Origin: a virus
Length of the DNA stretch: 20,386 bases
Reading direction: 5' to 3' (one strand)
Virus record (IMG/VR): IMGVR_UViG_3300034109_000901
Location: 1 to 20,386 of that record
Made by a program: the position numbers and the translations under genes. Every line of letters starts with the position of its first letter. Positions within the stretch are counted from its first letter, which is position 1. Under the pieces are notes generated by a model. That model ran no database searches, was not told where the DNA came from, and saw only the letters and a list, made by a program, of their open reading frames with translations. Positions 6,271 to 13,192 of the stretch are shown in pieces.

Positions 6271-6384
6271 ATGGCTTATAAAAAGAAAGCTTCAGCAAAA
6301 AAGTCAACTACAAAAATGACCGCAGCGCAGAAAAAACTTCCTCCTTTTATTAAAAAGGCAATTATGAAGAAAAAAGGTATGTGA
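6271..6384 (+). CDS. Very small lysine-rich protein, 37 aa
   Basis: ATG at 6271 follows the near-perfect ribosome binding site at 6257-6265, and the frame ends at TGA 6382-6384. The 37-residue product begins MAYKKKASAKK, has KMTAAQKKLPPFIKKAI in the middle, and ends KKKGM; about fifteen of the 37 residues are Lys. A short helix with Pro-Pro-Phe is the only recognisable structure. Strong translation signal plus extreme basicity suggests an abundant nucleic-acid- or virion-associated peptide, but no function is known to me. It lies two bases after the holin-like gene. Confidence 0.75.
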   Translation: MAYKKKASAKKSTTKMTAAQKKLPPFIKKAIMKKKGM

Positions 6385-6389
6385 TTTAA

Positions 6390-6566
6390 ATGGTCAAAAA
6401 GAATGTTCCTAAAAATCCTAAGTTATGGTCAAAAGTTAAATCTCAAGCTAAATCAAAATTTGATGTATATCCCTCAGCATATGCAAATGCTTGGGCATCC
6501 AAAAAATATAAAGCTTCGGGTGGAACATGGAAAACTGTTAGCACTAAGAAGTCTGGAAAGAAATAA
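6390..6566 (+). CDS. Small basic protein with YPSAYANAW motif, 58 aa
   Basis: The frame opens at ATG 6390, five bases after the previous stop, and ends at TAA 6564-6566 with a second stop right behind. The 58-residue product contains KFDVYPSAYANAWASKKY followed by KASGGTWKT. This Tyr-Pro-Ser-Ala-Tyr-Ala-Asn block with a following Lys-Tyr...Gly-Gly-x-Trp is a pattern I recall from small proteins of many environmental phages, without known function. The chain is otherwise Lys-rich. An AAGG about a dozen bases upstream is its only ribosome binding site, so coupling to the preceding gene is likely. A 99-aa minus-strand frame over it is a shadow. Confidence 0.8.
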   Translation: MVKKNVPKNPKLWSKVKSQAKSKFDVYPSAYANAWASKKYKASGGTWKTVSTKKSGKK

Positions 6567-6568
6567 TA

Positions 6569-6853
6569 ATGGCTGGACCTAAAGGTGTTGGTTTGACAAA
6601 ATGGTTTAATCAACAATGGGTTAATATCGGTGCGCCAAAAAAGAATGGAAAGTGGCAACCATGTGGAACGTCTGGCGCAAGTGGAAGCGGATATGCTAAG
6701 TGTGTTCCGGTAGCAAAAGCGAATGCTATGAGTTCTGGACAACGTTCTTCAGCAGTTAAAAGAAAAAGGGCTTCTGGAACTCCTTCTAAGGGAACTAAAG
6801 GTCAGAAACCAAAGAATGTCTCCACTTTTCCAAAAAAGAAAAAAGGAAAATAA
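6569..6853 (+). CDS. Small basic protein with WFNQQWVNIGAPKK motif, 94 aa
   Basis: A 94-aa basic protein with a conserved-looking N-terminal half: LTKWFNQQWVNIGAPKK, then WQPCGTSG, then YAKCVPVAKANAMSSGQ with a second Cys, and AVKRKRASG. The last third is disordered and Lys/Ser/Gly-rich (VSTFPKKKKGK). Two Cys (in PCG and KCVP) could pair or bind metal. I recall this W-F...W-V-x-I-G-x-P-K-K...C-G...KCVP layout from many uncultured-phage proteins of unknown function. GGAAAG upstream is the ribosome binding site; the start is two bases after the previous gene. Not related to known nucleic-acid enzymes as far as can be seen. Confidence 0.8.
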   Translation: MAGPKGVGLTKWFNQQWVNIGAPKKNGKWQPCGTSGASGSGYAKCVPVAKANAMSSGQRSSAVKRKRASGTPSKGTKGQKPKNVSTFPKKKKGK

Positions 6854-6855
6854 TT

Positions 6856-7065
6856 ATGGCACAAAAGAAGAATGATAAATGGATCCAGGGTGCAATTAAG
6901 CGACCAGGCGCTTTCACAGCTAAAGCTAAAAAAAAGAATATGTCTGTTTCAGCTTTCGCTACAGCAGTAACTAAAAATCCTTCAAAGTATAGCTCTACAA
7001 CTGTTCGTCAGGCTAATCTGGCAAAAACTTTAAAAAAGATTTCAGCTAAAAGAAAGAAAAAATAA
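6856..7065 (+). CDS. Small basic protein with KWIQGAIKRPGA motif, 69 aa
   Basis: A 69-residue, Lys/Ala-rich protein: KWIQGAIKRPGAFTAKAKKK, then MSVSAFATAV, then RQANLAKTLKKI and a KRKKK end. The first block and the ANLAKTLKK helix form a pattern I recall from small proteins of diverse phages and large viruses, with no assigned function. GGAAAA upstream of ATG 6856 is the ribosome binding site. It lies two bases after its neighbour and one base before the endolysin gene, so it shares that transcript. Confidence 0.8.
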   Translation: MAQKKNDKWIQGAIKRPGAFTAKAKKKNMSVSAFATAVTKNPSKYSSTTVRQANLAKTLKKISAKRKKK

Positions 7066-7066
7066 T

Positions 7067-7918
7067 ATGTCTAGACTTCCAATTTCTCCAGTTGTTTTAC
7101 CTAAAAGTTTATCAAATCAGCCTAATGGAAATTTAGATGTTTCTCTTTTAGTTGAAATAGGCAATAAGGGTAAATTGCATGTTAATGCAGCTAGAGCTTG
7201 GAGAGCCTTTGTTGCTGAAGCTTCTAAAATTGGTTTAGATTTAACATATACCTATGGTGGAGCATATAGATCATATCAGGATCAGGTGAACCTGTTTAAA
7301 CAACGATACACTACTTCTCTTTTACAGGGTAGACCTAGAAAGTGGTGGAATAATCAATGGTGGTATTTGCGACCAAAGATGGCAGAAGCGGCAGTCCCAG
7401 GTACATCTAATCATGGAATCGGTCTAGCGATAGATGCTGCATTTGACAAAGATCCTTCAGATGGAATTGGGCCAGATGATGCGGCAAGTATATCGGGTCA
7501 TCCAAAATTTGGATGGTTCAGAGATAATGCTATTAGATTTGGCTTTAGTTTCGAACTTCAATCTGAACCTTGGCATATCCGATATGTTGCAGGTGACAAT
7601 GTTCCTGCAGGTGTTCTATTATGGGAGGGTTCAGTTGCGCCAGCAATACCGCCATTTGATCCAGAGAATGGGAAATGGAGTCTATGGCCTTTTGCAAATA
7701 AACCAGCGGCAAAAGAAGGTGATGCGGGCGACCGTGTCAAATATTTGCAAGGTGTTCTGAAATTAAAGGCTGCTCAAGATATTGGTAAGATAGATGGATT
7801 TTTTGGTCCAAAAACCGAGCAAGCTGTTATGAATGTTCAGAGACTATTTAAGCTTGGTGTTGATGGCTGGGTTGGTCCAAGAACATGGCAGGCAATAGAT
7901 TTATTGGCCGGAAAATAA
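7067..7918 (+). CDS. Endolysin: M15/VanY-type peptidase with C-terminal peptidoglycan-binding domain
   Basis: A 283-aa modular lysin. Residues about 40-175 form a zinc peptidase of the M15/VanY type: GGAYRSYQDQ at 64-73, the PGTSNHGIGLAID block at 111-123 holding H116 and D123, and EPWHIRY at 167-173 with E167 and H170. H116, D123 and H170 are the zinc ligands. After a Pro-rich linker (190-205), residues about 215-283 form a PG_binding_1 domain with GDRVKYLQGVL, KIDGFFGPKTEQAV and VDGWVGPRTWQAI. M15 enzymes cut the peptide part of peptidoglycan. There is no signal peptide, so export would rely on a holin such as the 6008 product. The ribosome binding site is weak (AGAAAG) and the start lies one base after the previous stop, suggesting coupled translation. 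A virion-borne lysin is a less likely alternative. Confidence 0.9.
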   Translation: MSRLPISPVVLPKSLSNQPNGNLDVSLLVEIGNKGKLHVNAARAWRAFVAEASKIGLDLTYTYGGAYRSYQDQVNLFKQRYTTSLLQGRPRKWWNNQWWYLRPKMAEAAVPGTSNHGIGLAIDAAFDKDPSDGIGPDDAASISGHPKFGWFRDNAIRFGFSFELQSEPWHIRYVAGDNVPAGVLLWEGSVAPAIPPFDPENGKWSLWPFANKPAAKEGDAGDRVKYLQGVLKLKAAQDIGKIDGFFGPKTEQAVMNVQRLFKLGVDGWVGPRTWQAIDLLAGK

Positions 7919-7961
7919 ACTTATATATTGATTGTAAAATTTTTAATCTTTGTTATTTTTG

Positions 7962-7970
7962 TGCTATAAT
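7962..7970 (+). promoter_or_regulatory. Predicted extended -10 promoter
   Basis: TG at 7962-7963, one base, then a perfect TATAAT at 7965-7970 gives an extended -10 element. No good -35 is seen at the expected distance, which extended -10 promoters can tolerate. It lies in the 99-base gap after the endolysin, 48 bases before the first glycosyltransferase gene, and would start the 8018-14859 block. The surrounding gap is very AT-rich with no terminator hairpin, so read-through from the lysin gene is also likely. Confidence 0.6.
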
Positions 7971-8017
7971 TATTGTTAGTTGCTAGAAATTGTTCTACTT
8001 ATTAGCATTGGAGTAAT

Positions 8018-8734
8018 ATGGCAAAGGTTAGTATAATACTGACAGTTTACAATAAGCCAGAGTGGTTAAAAGAATGTATTGATTCTGTTATTGATCAGAC
8101 CTATCAGGATTGGGAACTCCTTATTATGGAGGATAACTCACCAGATAAAACTGTAGTTGAGATTATAAATTCATATGATGATAAGAGAATTCTTAAATTC
8201 TTTTCAAATGTTTCAGATGAAGATAGATATAAAACAGCGCGTTACGCAACATTAATAAATACTGCTTTCCCTCTGAGCGTTGGGGAGTATATTACATATT
8301 TAGTTGATGATGATAAATATTATCCTGATAGACTACAAACATTAGTTGAATATATGGATAGCAATCCTGGTCATCAAGTAGTTTATCATTCTTTAGCAAA
8401 TATTGATGCAAATAGTAATCCTGGTGGAATTCGCAGCATTAAAGGGATACTTGATGGAAAGTCTGATGATACAATGGCCTTCAATTACGTCGACCATAAT
8501 ATGGTTATGCATACAAGACAGGCATTTATAGATGTTAATGGTTGGTATGATGTTCCTGGTGTTTGGGGTGGCGCAGATGCGTATTTTTGGCGTAGATTAA
8601 ATGAAGCTGGATATTGCTTATATCCAGTCGGAACTGCCGATAAACCTCTTGCAGCAAAAAGATATCATGAAAAAAATGTACAGTCTTTAATTGTGCGTGG
8701 TGAATTTTTTCCTGATGGAAAGACTCCGTGGTAA
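8018..8734 (+). CDS. Family 2 glycosyltransferase
   Basis: A 238-aa GT-A glycosyltransferase of the GT2 type. The opening VSIILTVYNKPEWLKECIDS and the WELLIMEDNSPD segment are the standard nucleotide-binding start; ITYLVDDDKYY at about 92-102 carries the DDD (DXD-type) metal site at residues 97-99. Downstream GGADAYFWRRL at about residue 190 fits the acceptor/catalytic-base region. It transfers a sugar from a nucleotide donor; donor and acceptor cannot be read from sequence. No membrane segment is present, so it acts in the cytoplasm. GGAGTAAT before the ATG is the ribosome binding site. First gene of the glycan block after the predicted promoter. Confidence 0.88.
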   Translation: MAKVSIILTVYNKPEWLKECIDSVIDQTYQDWELLIMEDNSPDKTVVEIINSYDDKRILKFFSNVSDEDRYKTARYATLINTAFPLSVGEYITYLVDDDKYYPDRLQTLVEYMDSNPGHQVVYHSLANIDANSNPGGIRSIKGILDGKSDDTMAFNYVDHNMVMHTRQAFIDVNGWYDVPGVWGGADAYFWRRLNEAGYCLYPVGTADKPLAAKRYHEKNVQSLIVRGEFFPDGKTPW

Positions 8735-8735
8735 C

Positions 8736-9407
8736 ATGCCGCAATATCCAATTTTCATTAACTGTAGAGATAGATTAACATGCACATCAATGCTATTGGA
8801 TCGTTTAGTATCTGTAGGATGTGAAAACATTCTTTTGGTTGATAATGGATCTACTTATGAACCTTTATTAGACTGGTATAAAAGTGTTAATGTTGAAGTT
8901 ATCTATTTGAATGATAACTTTGGTCAGCAAGCACCATGGCGAGCTGGCTTAGTTGAAAAATACGCTTCAAATAATTATTTTGTAGTAACAGATCCTGATA
9001 TTCTTCCAATTGATGAATGTCCAGATGATTTTATGGATTATTTTAAATCAGTTCTAGACAGATATAGTGATCGAACAAAAGTTGGATTCAATCTAAAAAT
9101 AGATGACATTCCTGATCATTATAGATTTAAAAAAGAAGTGATTGCACATGAGTCTCAGTATCAAAATTGGCTAGGTCCAGAAGACTTACTTTTGTTTGCA
9201 CCTATAGATACTACATTTGCACTTTATCGACCGAATGCGTCTATAGATATTAGTTTTAGTTGCAGAACTAAATACCCGTATATAGCTAGACATTATCCTT
9301 GGTATTTAGATTCAAACAATCCAGGTGATGAAGAAATCTACTATATTAATAATGCTAATCCAGTCATAAACAGTTGGTCACATATGCGCAAGCCATTTTG
9401 GATGTAA
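8736..9407 (+). CDS. Glycosyltransferase-like protein
   Basis: A 223-aa protein with a GT-A-like plan: PIFINCRDRLTCTSMLLDRL at the start, ILLVDNGSTYEPLLDW at 32-47, and FVVTDPDILPID at about 82-93 with a D-P-D metal-site candidate at 86-88. A later HYPWYLDSNNPGDEE segment may form the acceptor side. ATG at 8736 is chosen because it gives the family-type N-terminus and sits one base after the previous stop; in-frame 8715 and 8691 lie inside the preceding gene. The ribosome binding site is weak, implying coupled translation. Substrates unknown. It is a distant relative of its neighbours, not a recent duplicate. Confidence 0.78.
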   Translation: MPQYPIFINCRDRLTCTSMLLDRLVSVGCENILLVDNGSTYEPLLDWYKSVNVEVIYLNDNFGQQAPWRAGLVEKYASNNYFVVTDPDILPIDECPDDFMDYFKSVLDRYSDRTKVGFNLKIDDIPDHYRFKKEVIAHESQYQNWLGPEDLLLFAPIDTTFALYRPNASIDISFSCRTKYPYIARHYPWYLDSNNPGDEEIYYINNANPVINSWSHMRKPFWM

Positions 9408-9409
9408 AA

Positions 9410-10096
9410 ATGGATAACTATACAAGTATTGTGATTCCAACAATAGGTAAAGATAATATGATCCTATCTTTAATCGATAGGATTAAAGACATTAACGATA
9501 CCTGTGTTAAAGACATATTTATATTCGATAACGGAATGCCTAATGACACGTTGCAGGCATGTCAATCTTATAATGTAAGAGTAATCCATTCTCATGGAAA
9601 AAATATTTATTCTATGTGGAATGACGGAGTTAGTTATGCATTATTGAATAACAGTAAATCCATATGCATTTTCAATGATGATTTAAATATACCATTAATA
9701 AATGATTGGTTTAAAAAATTAATTAGACCATTATCTGAAGATGATGTGTGGGCAGTCTCGGCTAACTATAATCCATTTATTCATAACGATGATACCGAAT
9801 TTAAAGAAGTGATTGGCACTTTTAAAGATGGCGGATTTGCAGGCTTTTGTTTTGCAGTTAAGCTTGATGCCTATATTAAGGGCTTGCCATTATTTGACGA
9901 TACATATAATTGGTGGTTTGGTGACGACGACTTCGTACATTCTGTACATAAAGCCGGTAAAAAAACTGTTATATCTTTGAATGCAATTGTAGAACATATC
10001 CATGGTGGATCTAGATCAGTGCATCAATATACTCCAGAATTTAATACAATGGTTGAAAAAGATAAGCAACACTACTTCAGAAAGTGGCATTCATGA
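9410..10096 (+). CDS. Family 2-like glycosyltransferase
   Basis: A 228-aa GT-A protein. The N-terminus SIVIPTIGKDNM and IFIFDNGMPND fit nucleotide-sugar binding; CIFNDDLNIP at about 86-95 holds an N-D-D metal-site motif at 89-91; GGFAGFCFAVK and NWWFGDDDFVHSV at about 141-180 fit the acceptor side, with the GDDD acid cluster; VEHIHGGSRS near the end is a plausible metal-coordinating His region. ATG at 9410 follows GGATG seven bases upstream, two bases after the previous stop; the ATG at 9374 is inside the previous gene and rejected. A cytoplasmic sugar-transfer role in the surrounding glycan cluster is inferred; substrate unknown. Confidence 0.83.
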   Translation: MDNYTSIVIPTIGKDNMILSLIDRIKDINDTCVKDIFIFDNGMPNDTLQACQSYNVRVIHSHGKNIYSMWNDGVSYALLNNSKSICIFNDDLNIPLINDWFKKLIRPLSEDDVWAVSANYNPFIHNDDTEFKEVIGTFKDGGFAGFCFAVKLDAYIKGLPLFDDTYNWWFGDDDFVHSVHKAGKKTVISLNAIVEHIHGGSRSVHQYTPEFNTMVEKDKQHYFRKWHS

Positions 10097-10776
10097 ATCA
10101 AGTTTCTATACCCAAAGTTCTATTAGGTGTTATTGATAATAAAAGACCAGAATTTTTAGCCGCAACTATTGAGTCGTTACAAAAGAATATCAACTATAAC
10201 TTTGGTTATAAAGTTCTCATAAATGATTCTGGTGATGCAGAGTACGCAAGGTTTTTGGAGAGTGTTTATGGTGATTATTTTGATCAAATAATTTCTCATA
10301 AAGAAAACTTGGGGTTATCTGGTTCAATTAGAAGTTTATGGGCTTTAGCTGAAGAATTAGATGTCGATTACGTTTGGCACCAGGAAGGTGATTTCACATT
10401 TAATGAAAATATCTCAATCGAACATATTATTAAAATTCTGGAAAATGATAGATTTTTAGCGCAGGTAGCTTTAAAAAGGCAACCATGCAATCCAACAGAA
10501 TTGGAGTATGGTGGATTTATGGAATTGAATAGAGATTCATATTTATATAATGATGAGCTTAACTATCTTAGCCATTCTAATTTTTTTACACTGAATCCAA
10601 GCTTATACCCAAGATGGGTATATAAACTTGGTTGGGAAAGTGGCTGGGGAGAAGCAGAGTTTTCTAGTATGTTATTTTCAAATAGATTTTTGAAGTGTGG
10701 ATATCTTGGTAGTCTCATTGATCAACCAAAAGTTCTTCATATTGGCGGATATCGTGCCGAAGGTTGGTTTGTATGA
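10093..10776 (+). CDS. Phage-type glycosyltransferase with GNDSGD/EGDF motifs
   Basis: A 227-aa protein with KVLLGVIDNKRPEFLAATI at 8-26, VLINDSGDAEYARFL at 41-55, ENLGLSGSIRSLW at 71-83 and DYVWHQEGDFTFNENI at 92-107, then VALKRQPCNPTE and a terminal VLHIGGYRAEGWF. I recall this family, with DNxRPxFL and a HQE-x-DF metal motif, from actinobacteriophages, where it is annotated as a glycosyltransferase. Here the metal motif reads E98-G-D100 rather than the E-D-D I expect. The start overlaps the previous TGA (ATGA). A cytoplasmic role is likely; acceptor unknown. Confidence 0.8.
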   Translation: MNQVSIPKVLLGVIDNKRPEFLAATIESLQKNINYNFGYKVLINDSGDAEYARFLESVYGDYFDQIISHKENLGLSGSIRSLWALAEELDVDYVWHQEGDFTFNENISIEHIIKILENDRFLAQVALKRQPCNPTELEYGGFMELNRDSYLYNDELNYLSHSNFFTLNPSLYPRWVYKLGWESGWGEAEFSSMLFSNRFLKCGYLGSLIDQPKVLHIGGYRAEGWFV

Positions 10777-11414
10777 GTATTTATGATGAGTCTTTTTATG
10801 AATATATTGATTCTGGAGCTTTAAGATCTGCAAGAGTAGTAGTTCCGTATCTAATGGATATTTTTAATCCATCTTCAGTAGTTGATATTGGCTGTGGTAC
10901 AGGTGCGTGGTTAACGGCTTTTGCTGAAAATGGGATAACGGATATATTTGGTGTTGATGGTAGTTATAATGAATTTGCTCCAAAAATTCTAGGTGATAAT
11001 TTTATGGCTGCAGACCTATCAGAAAATTTTATCATAGATAAAAAGTTTGATTTAGCAATAACCTTAGAGGTTGCAGAACATATATCCGAATTTAGTGCAG
11101 ATATTTTTGTTCAAAATGTATGCAGATTATCTAATAATATAGTTTGGTCTGCCGCAGTCCCTGGTCAGAGAGGTTTAAATCATGTTAATGAACAATTTCC
11201 TAGTTACTGGATTCCAAAATTTAAATCTTTAGGATACAAATGTGATGGTGAATTTAGGTTTAAATTATGGTATAATGATGATATCGAAACTTGGTATCGG
11301 CAAAATATACTCTTATTTTCTAAAGAGATGATTTCTGATACCGATGTTAGAGATTTAATCCATTATAATAATTTTTCTAACTATGATACTATCGAGGATA
11401 GATATGTTTACTGA
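10773..11414 (+). CDS. SAM-dependent methyltransferase, class I
   Basis: A 213-aa Rossmann-fold methyltransferase. Motif I reads VVDIGCGTGAWL at 36-47, followed by IFGVDGSYNEF with the acidic Asp that contacts the SAM ribose, AADLSENF, and FDLAITLEVAEHI as motif IV-type strand. The C-terminal part (NNIVWSAAVPGQRGLNHVNE) forms the later strands. It donates a methyl group from SAM; in this glycan cluster a sugar hydroxyl is the likely acceptor, though protein or other small-molecule targets cannot be excluded. ATG overlaps the previous stop as ATGA; a TTG/GTG start farther up is inside the neighbour. It overlaps the acyltransferase gene by 11 bases. Confidence 0.86.
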   Translation: MSIYDESFYEYIDSGALRSARVVVPYLMDIFNPSSVVDIGCGTGAWLTAFAENGITDIFGVDGSYNEFAPKILGDNFMAADLSENFIIDKKFDLAITLEVAEHISEFSADIFVQNVCRLSNNIVWSAAVPGQRGLNHVNEQFPSYWIPKFKSLGYKCDGEFRFKLWYNDDIETWYRQNILLFSKEMISDTDVRDLIHYNNFSNYDTIEDRYVY

Positions 11415-12060
11415 AGATGAGATCAGGCCAACTGCGGTTATTATTATTGGCGCAGGTGGACATTCTCATGACATTGTTGATATCTGCTTGTCGGCAAGAA
11501 TGCCAATTCTAGGTTTTTTAGATGACAATGTAGACGGTAGTTTTATATTGGGTAGGGTAAAAGATTATAAGGATATTATAAATAATCCAAGTTATTCTTG
11601 GTGTAATGTTAAGTATGTTATTGGAATTAATGATAGTGTTATTAGAAAAAGAATTGATCAAATTTTAAGTGAGATGTATGCAATTCCCGCTACCATCGTT
11701 CATGGTAGTGCGATAGTGGGATCTAATGCTAAGATTGGTCCAGGTTGTGTTTTAGGGCCGGGTGCAATTCTAACTACTAATGTGACTTTAGGTAGACACG
11801 TACATCTGAATACTCATGCCTCAGTAAACCAAGGTTCCACTATCGGAGACTACTGCACGCTTAGTCCAGGAGTTAAGGTCTGTGGTGATGTCGTAGTCGG
11901 AGATTGTGTCCAGTTTGGAGCCAATTCATCTATCATTAATATGATCACAGTCGGAGATAATGTTACTTTAGGTGCTGGCGCAGTAGTTGTAAAAGATTTA
12001 CCTAGCAATTGTACGGCAGTTGGAGTACCAGCAAAAGTTATTAAGGAGAAAAATGTCTGA
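11404..12060 (+). CDS. NeuD/PglD-type sugar O/N-acyltransferase, left-handed beta-helix
   Basis: A 218-aa protein with two parts. The N-terminal Rossmann-like domain has VIIIGAGGHSHDIVD at 12-26 and ILGFLDDN at 35-42. The rest is a left-handed beta helix of hexapeptide repeats: NAKIGPGCVLGPGAIL, STIGDYCTLSPGVKV, then VTVGDNVTLGAGAVVV, ending VGVPAKVIK. These enzymes move an acetyl group from acetyl-CoA to an amino sugar (PglD) or sialic-acid-type sugar (NeuD). GAGGA at 11394-11398 fixes the start at ATG 11404. The usual catalytic His after the NT-x-A-S-V segment is replaced: residues 137-144 read THASVNQG, with Gln at the position where I expect His. Activity may therefore differ or be lost. 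Confidence 0.85.
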   Translation: MFTEDEIRPTAVIIIGAGGHSHDIVDICLSARMPILGFLDDNVDGSFILGRVKDYKDIINNPSYSWCNVKYVIGINDSVIRKRIDQILSEMYAIPATIVHGSAIVGSNAKIGPGCVLGPGAILTTNVTLGRHVHLNTHASVNQGSTIGDYCTLSPGVKVCGDVVVGDCVQFGANSSIINMITVGDNVTLGAGAVVVKDLPSNCTAVGVPAKVIKEKNV

Positions 12061-12658
12061 AGGAAGAATTGGTCCAGTTGGACCGGAATCAAGATTTAGT
12101 CGGAGTGATTGGCTGTGTCCTCATCCAGAATATTGGTCAAGTACTGATGATCACTCAACAGAAATTGAAGTATCTGATATGTTAGCGGGTCTGATTAGGG
12201 GTCTTCAGCCAGATTATGTTATTGAAACAGGAAGTGCATGGGGACAGACTTCTGAAGCTATTGGTAAAGCTTTAAAATTAAATGGACATGGAAGACTTGT
12301 AAGTCTAGAAGTAGACGAAGAGCGTGTTCAATATTCACTAGATAGATGCAAAGGACTTCCTGTTAATTGCTTACAAATGTCTTCTATGGATTTTATTCCA
12401 GAAGAAGAAATACAATTCGCTTTTTTTGATTCCTTGTTTCCTTTGCGGACTTTAGAATTTAAAAGATATTATCCATATATGAGAAAGAATAGCATTGTGG
12501 CATTTCATGATGCAAAACCTGGCCATGGTGGTGGTCAATTTCCAGATTACAATATGGATTTAAGAACAGCTATTCTAGTAGATTTAGAAAATGCTGGAAT
12601 GCTAAAAGCTATATATATGCCTACTCCTCGTGGAATTATGATAGCCGAAGTACAATAA
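12053..12658 (+). CDS. SAM-dependent methyltransferase, CmcI/Methyltransf_24-like
   Basis: A 201-aa class I methyltransferase-like protein. The SAM-binding loop reads DYVIETGSAWGQTSEAIG at 54-71 and RLVSLEVDEERVQYS carries the acidic residue of motif II; FAFFDSLFPLRTLEF and VAFHDAKPGHGGG match the metal-binding Asp and His-Asp features of the CmcI or rhamnosyl O-methyltransferase type. Such enzymes methylate sugar hydroxyls or related acceptors. AAGGAG at 12043-12048 supports ATG 12053, which overlaps the acyltransferase stop by eight bases. The first 30 residues are Pro/Ser/Trp-rich and unusual. A sugar acceptor is inferred from context only. Confidence 0.8.
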   Translation: MSEGRIGPVGPESRFSRSDWLCPHPEYWSSTDDHSTEIEVSDMLAGLIRGLQPDYVIETGSAWGQTSEAIGKALKLNGHGRLVSLEVDEERVQYSLDRCKGLPVNCLQMSSMDFIPEEEIQFAFFDSLFPLRTLEFKRYYPYMRKNSIVAFHDAKPGHGGGQFPDYNMDLRTAILVDLENAGMLKAIYMPTPRGIMIAEVQ

Positions 12659-12682
12659 ATTATTATTAGATTGGAGTAAGTT

Positions 12683-13186
12683 ATGCATGATGCAGCCTTT
12701 ACTTTTTACAAAGAAAGTTTAAGCCAATTAAGCCCAATGAATGTATTAGAGTTTGGTAGCTATAACATTAATGGATCGGTAAGAGATGCGTATCCTAATG
12801 CTAATTCATGGCACGGTATTGATGTTGTTCCGGGAAATGGTGTTGATGAAGTTGCTGATGCAGCTGTGTGGAAGTCTGATAGACGATATGATGTCGTTAT
12901 ATGCGCAGAAGCTTTTGAGCATACTTCGGATTGGGAAAAGATAATTAAAAATGCAAAAGAGCATTTGAATCATAATGGTCTATTCCTTGCTTCTTGTGCA
13001 TCTAGAAATCGACCTCCACATTCAGCAATTGATGGTGGACCTTTACGAGATGGTGAATATTATGAAAATATTTCTCCAGAAGAAATGACTCAATGCCTTG
13101 AGTCAATGAGCTGGTCAAGCTTTGAAGTCATTCCAGCTGATGGTTATTTTGGAGACGATGATCTTTATATTAAAGCAATTAAGTGA
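12683..13186 (+). CDS. SAM-dependent methyltransferase, Methyltransf_11-like
   Basis: A compact 167-aa methyltransferase. Motif I is NVLEFGSYNINGSVRD at about 20-35, HGIDVVPGNGVDEVAD supplies the ribose-binding Asp, and YDVVICAEAFEHTSDW is the motif IV strand. A GLFLASCASRNRPPHS strand-loop follows. It is shorter than most of the family, having lost most of the C-terminal lid. GGAG at 12672-12675 is the ribosome binding site after a 24-base gap. The target is unknown; in this cluster it is probably a sugar or a small metabolite. Confidence 0.85.
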   Translation: MHDAAFTFYKESLSQLSPMNVLEFGSYNINGSVRDAYPNANSWHGIDVVPGNGVDEVADAAVWKSDRRYDVVICAEAFEHTSDWEKIIKNAKEHLNHNGLFLASCASRNRPPHSAIDGGPLRDGEYYENISPEEMTQCLESMSWSSFEVIPADGYFGDDDLYIKAIK

Positions 13187-13192
13187 TATTGT

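Noticed and set aside
7434-7760. 108-aa plus-strand frame inside the endolysin
   Set aside because: It overlaps the peptidase and cell-wall-binding domains, which are clearly coding in another frame.
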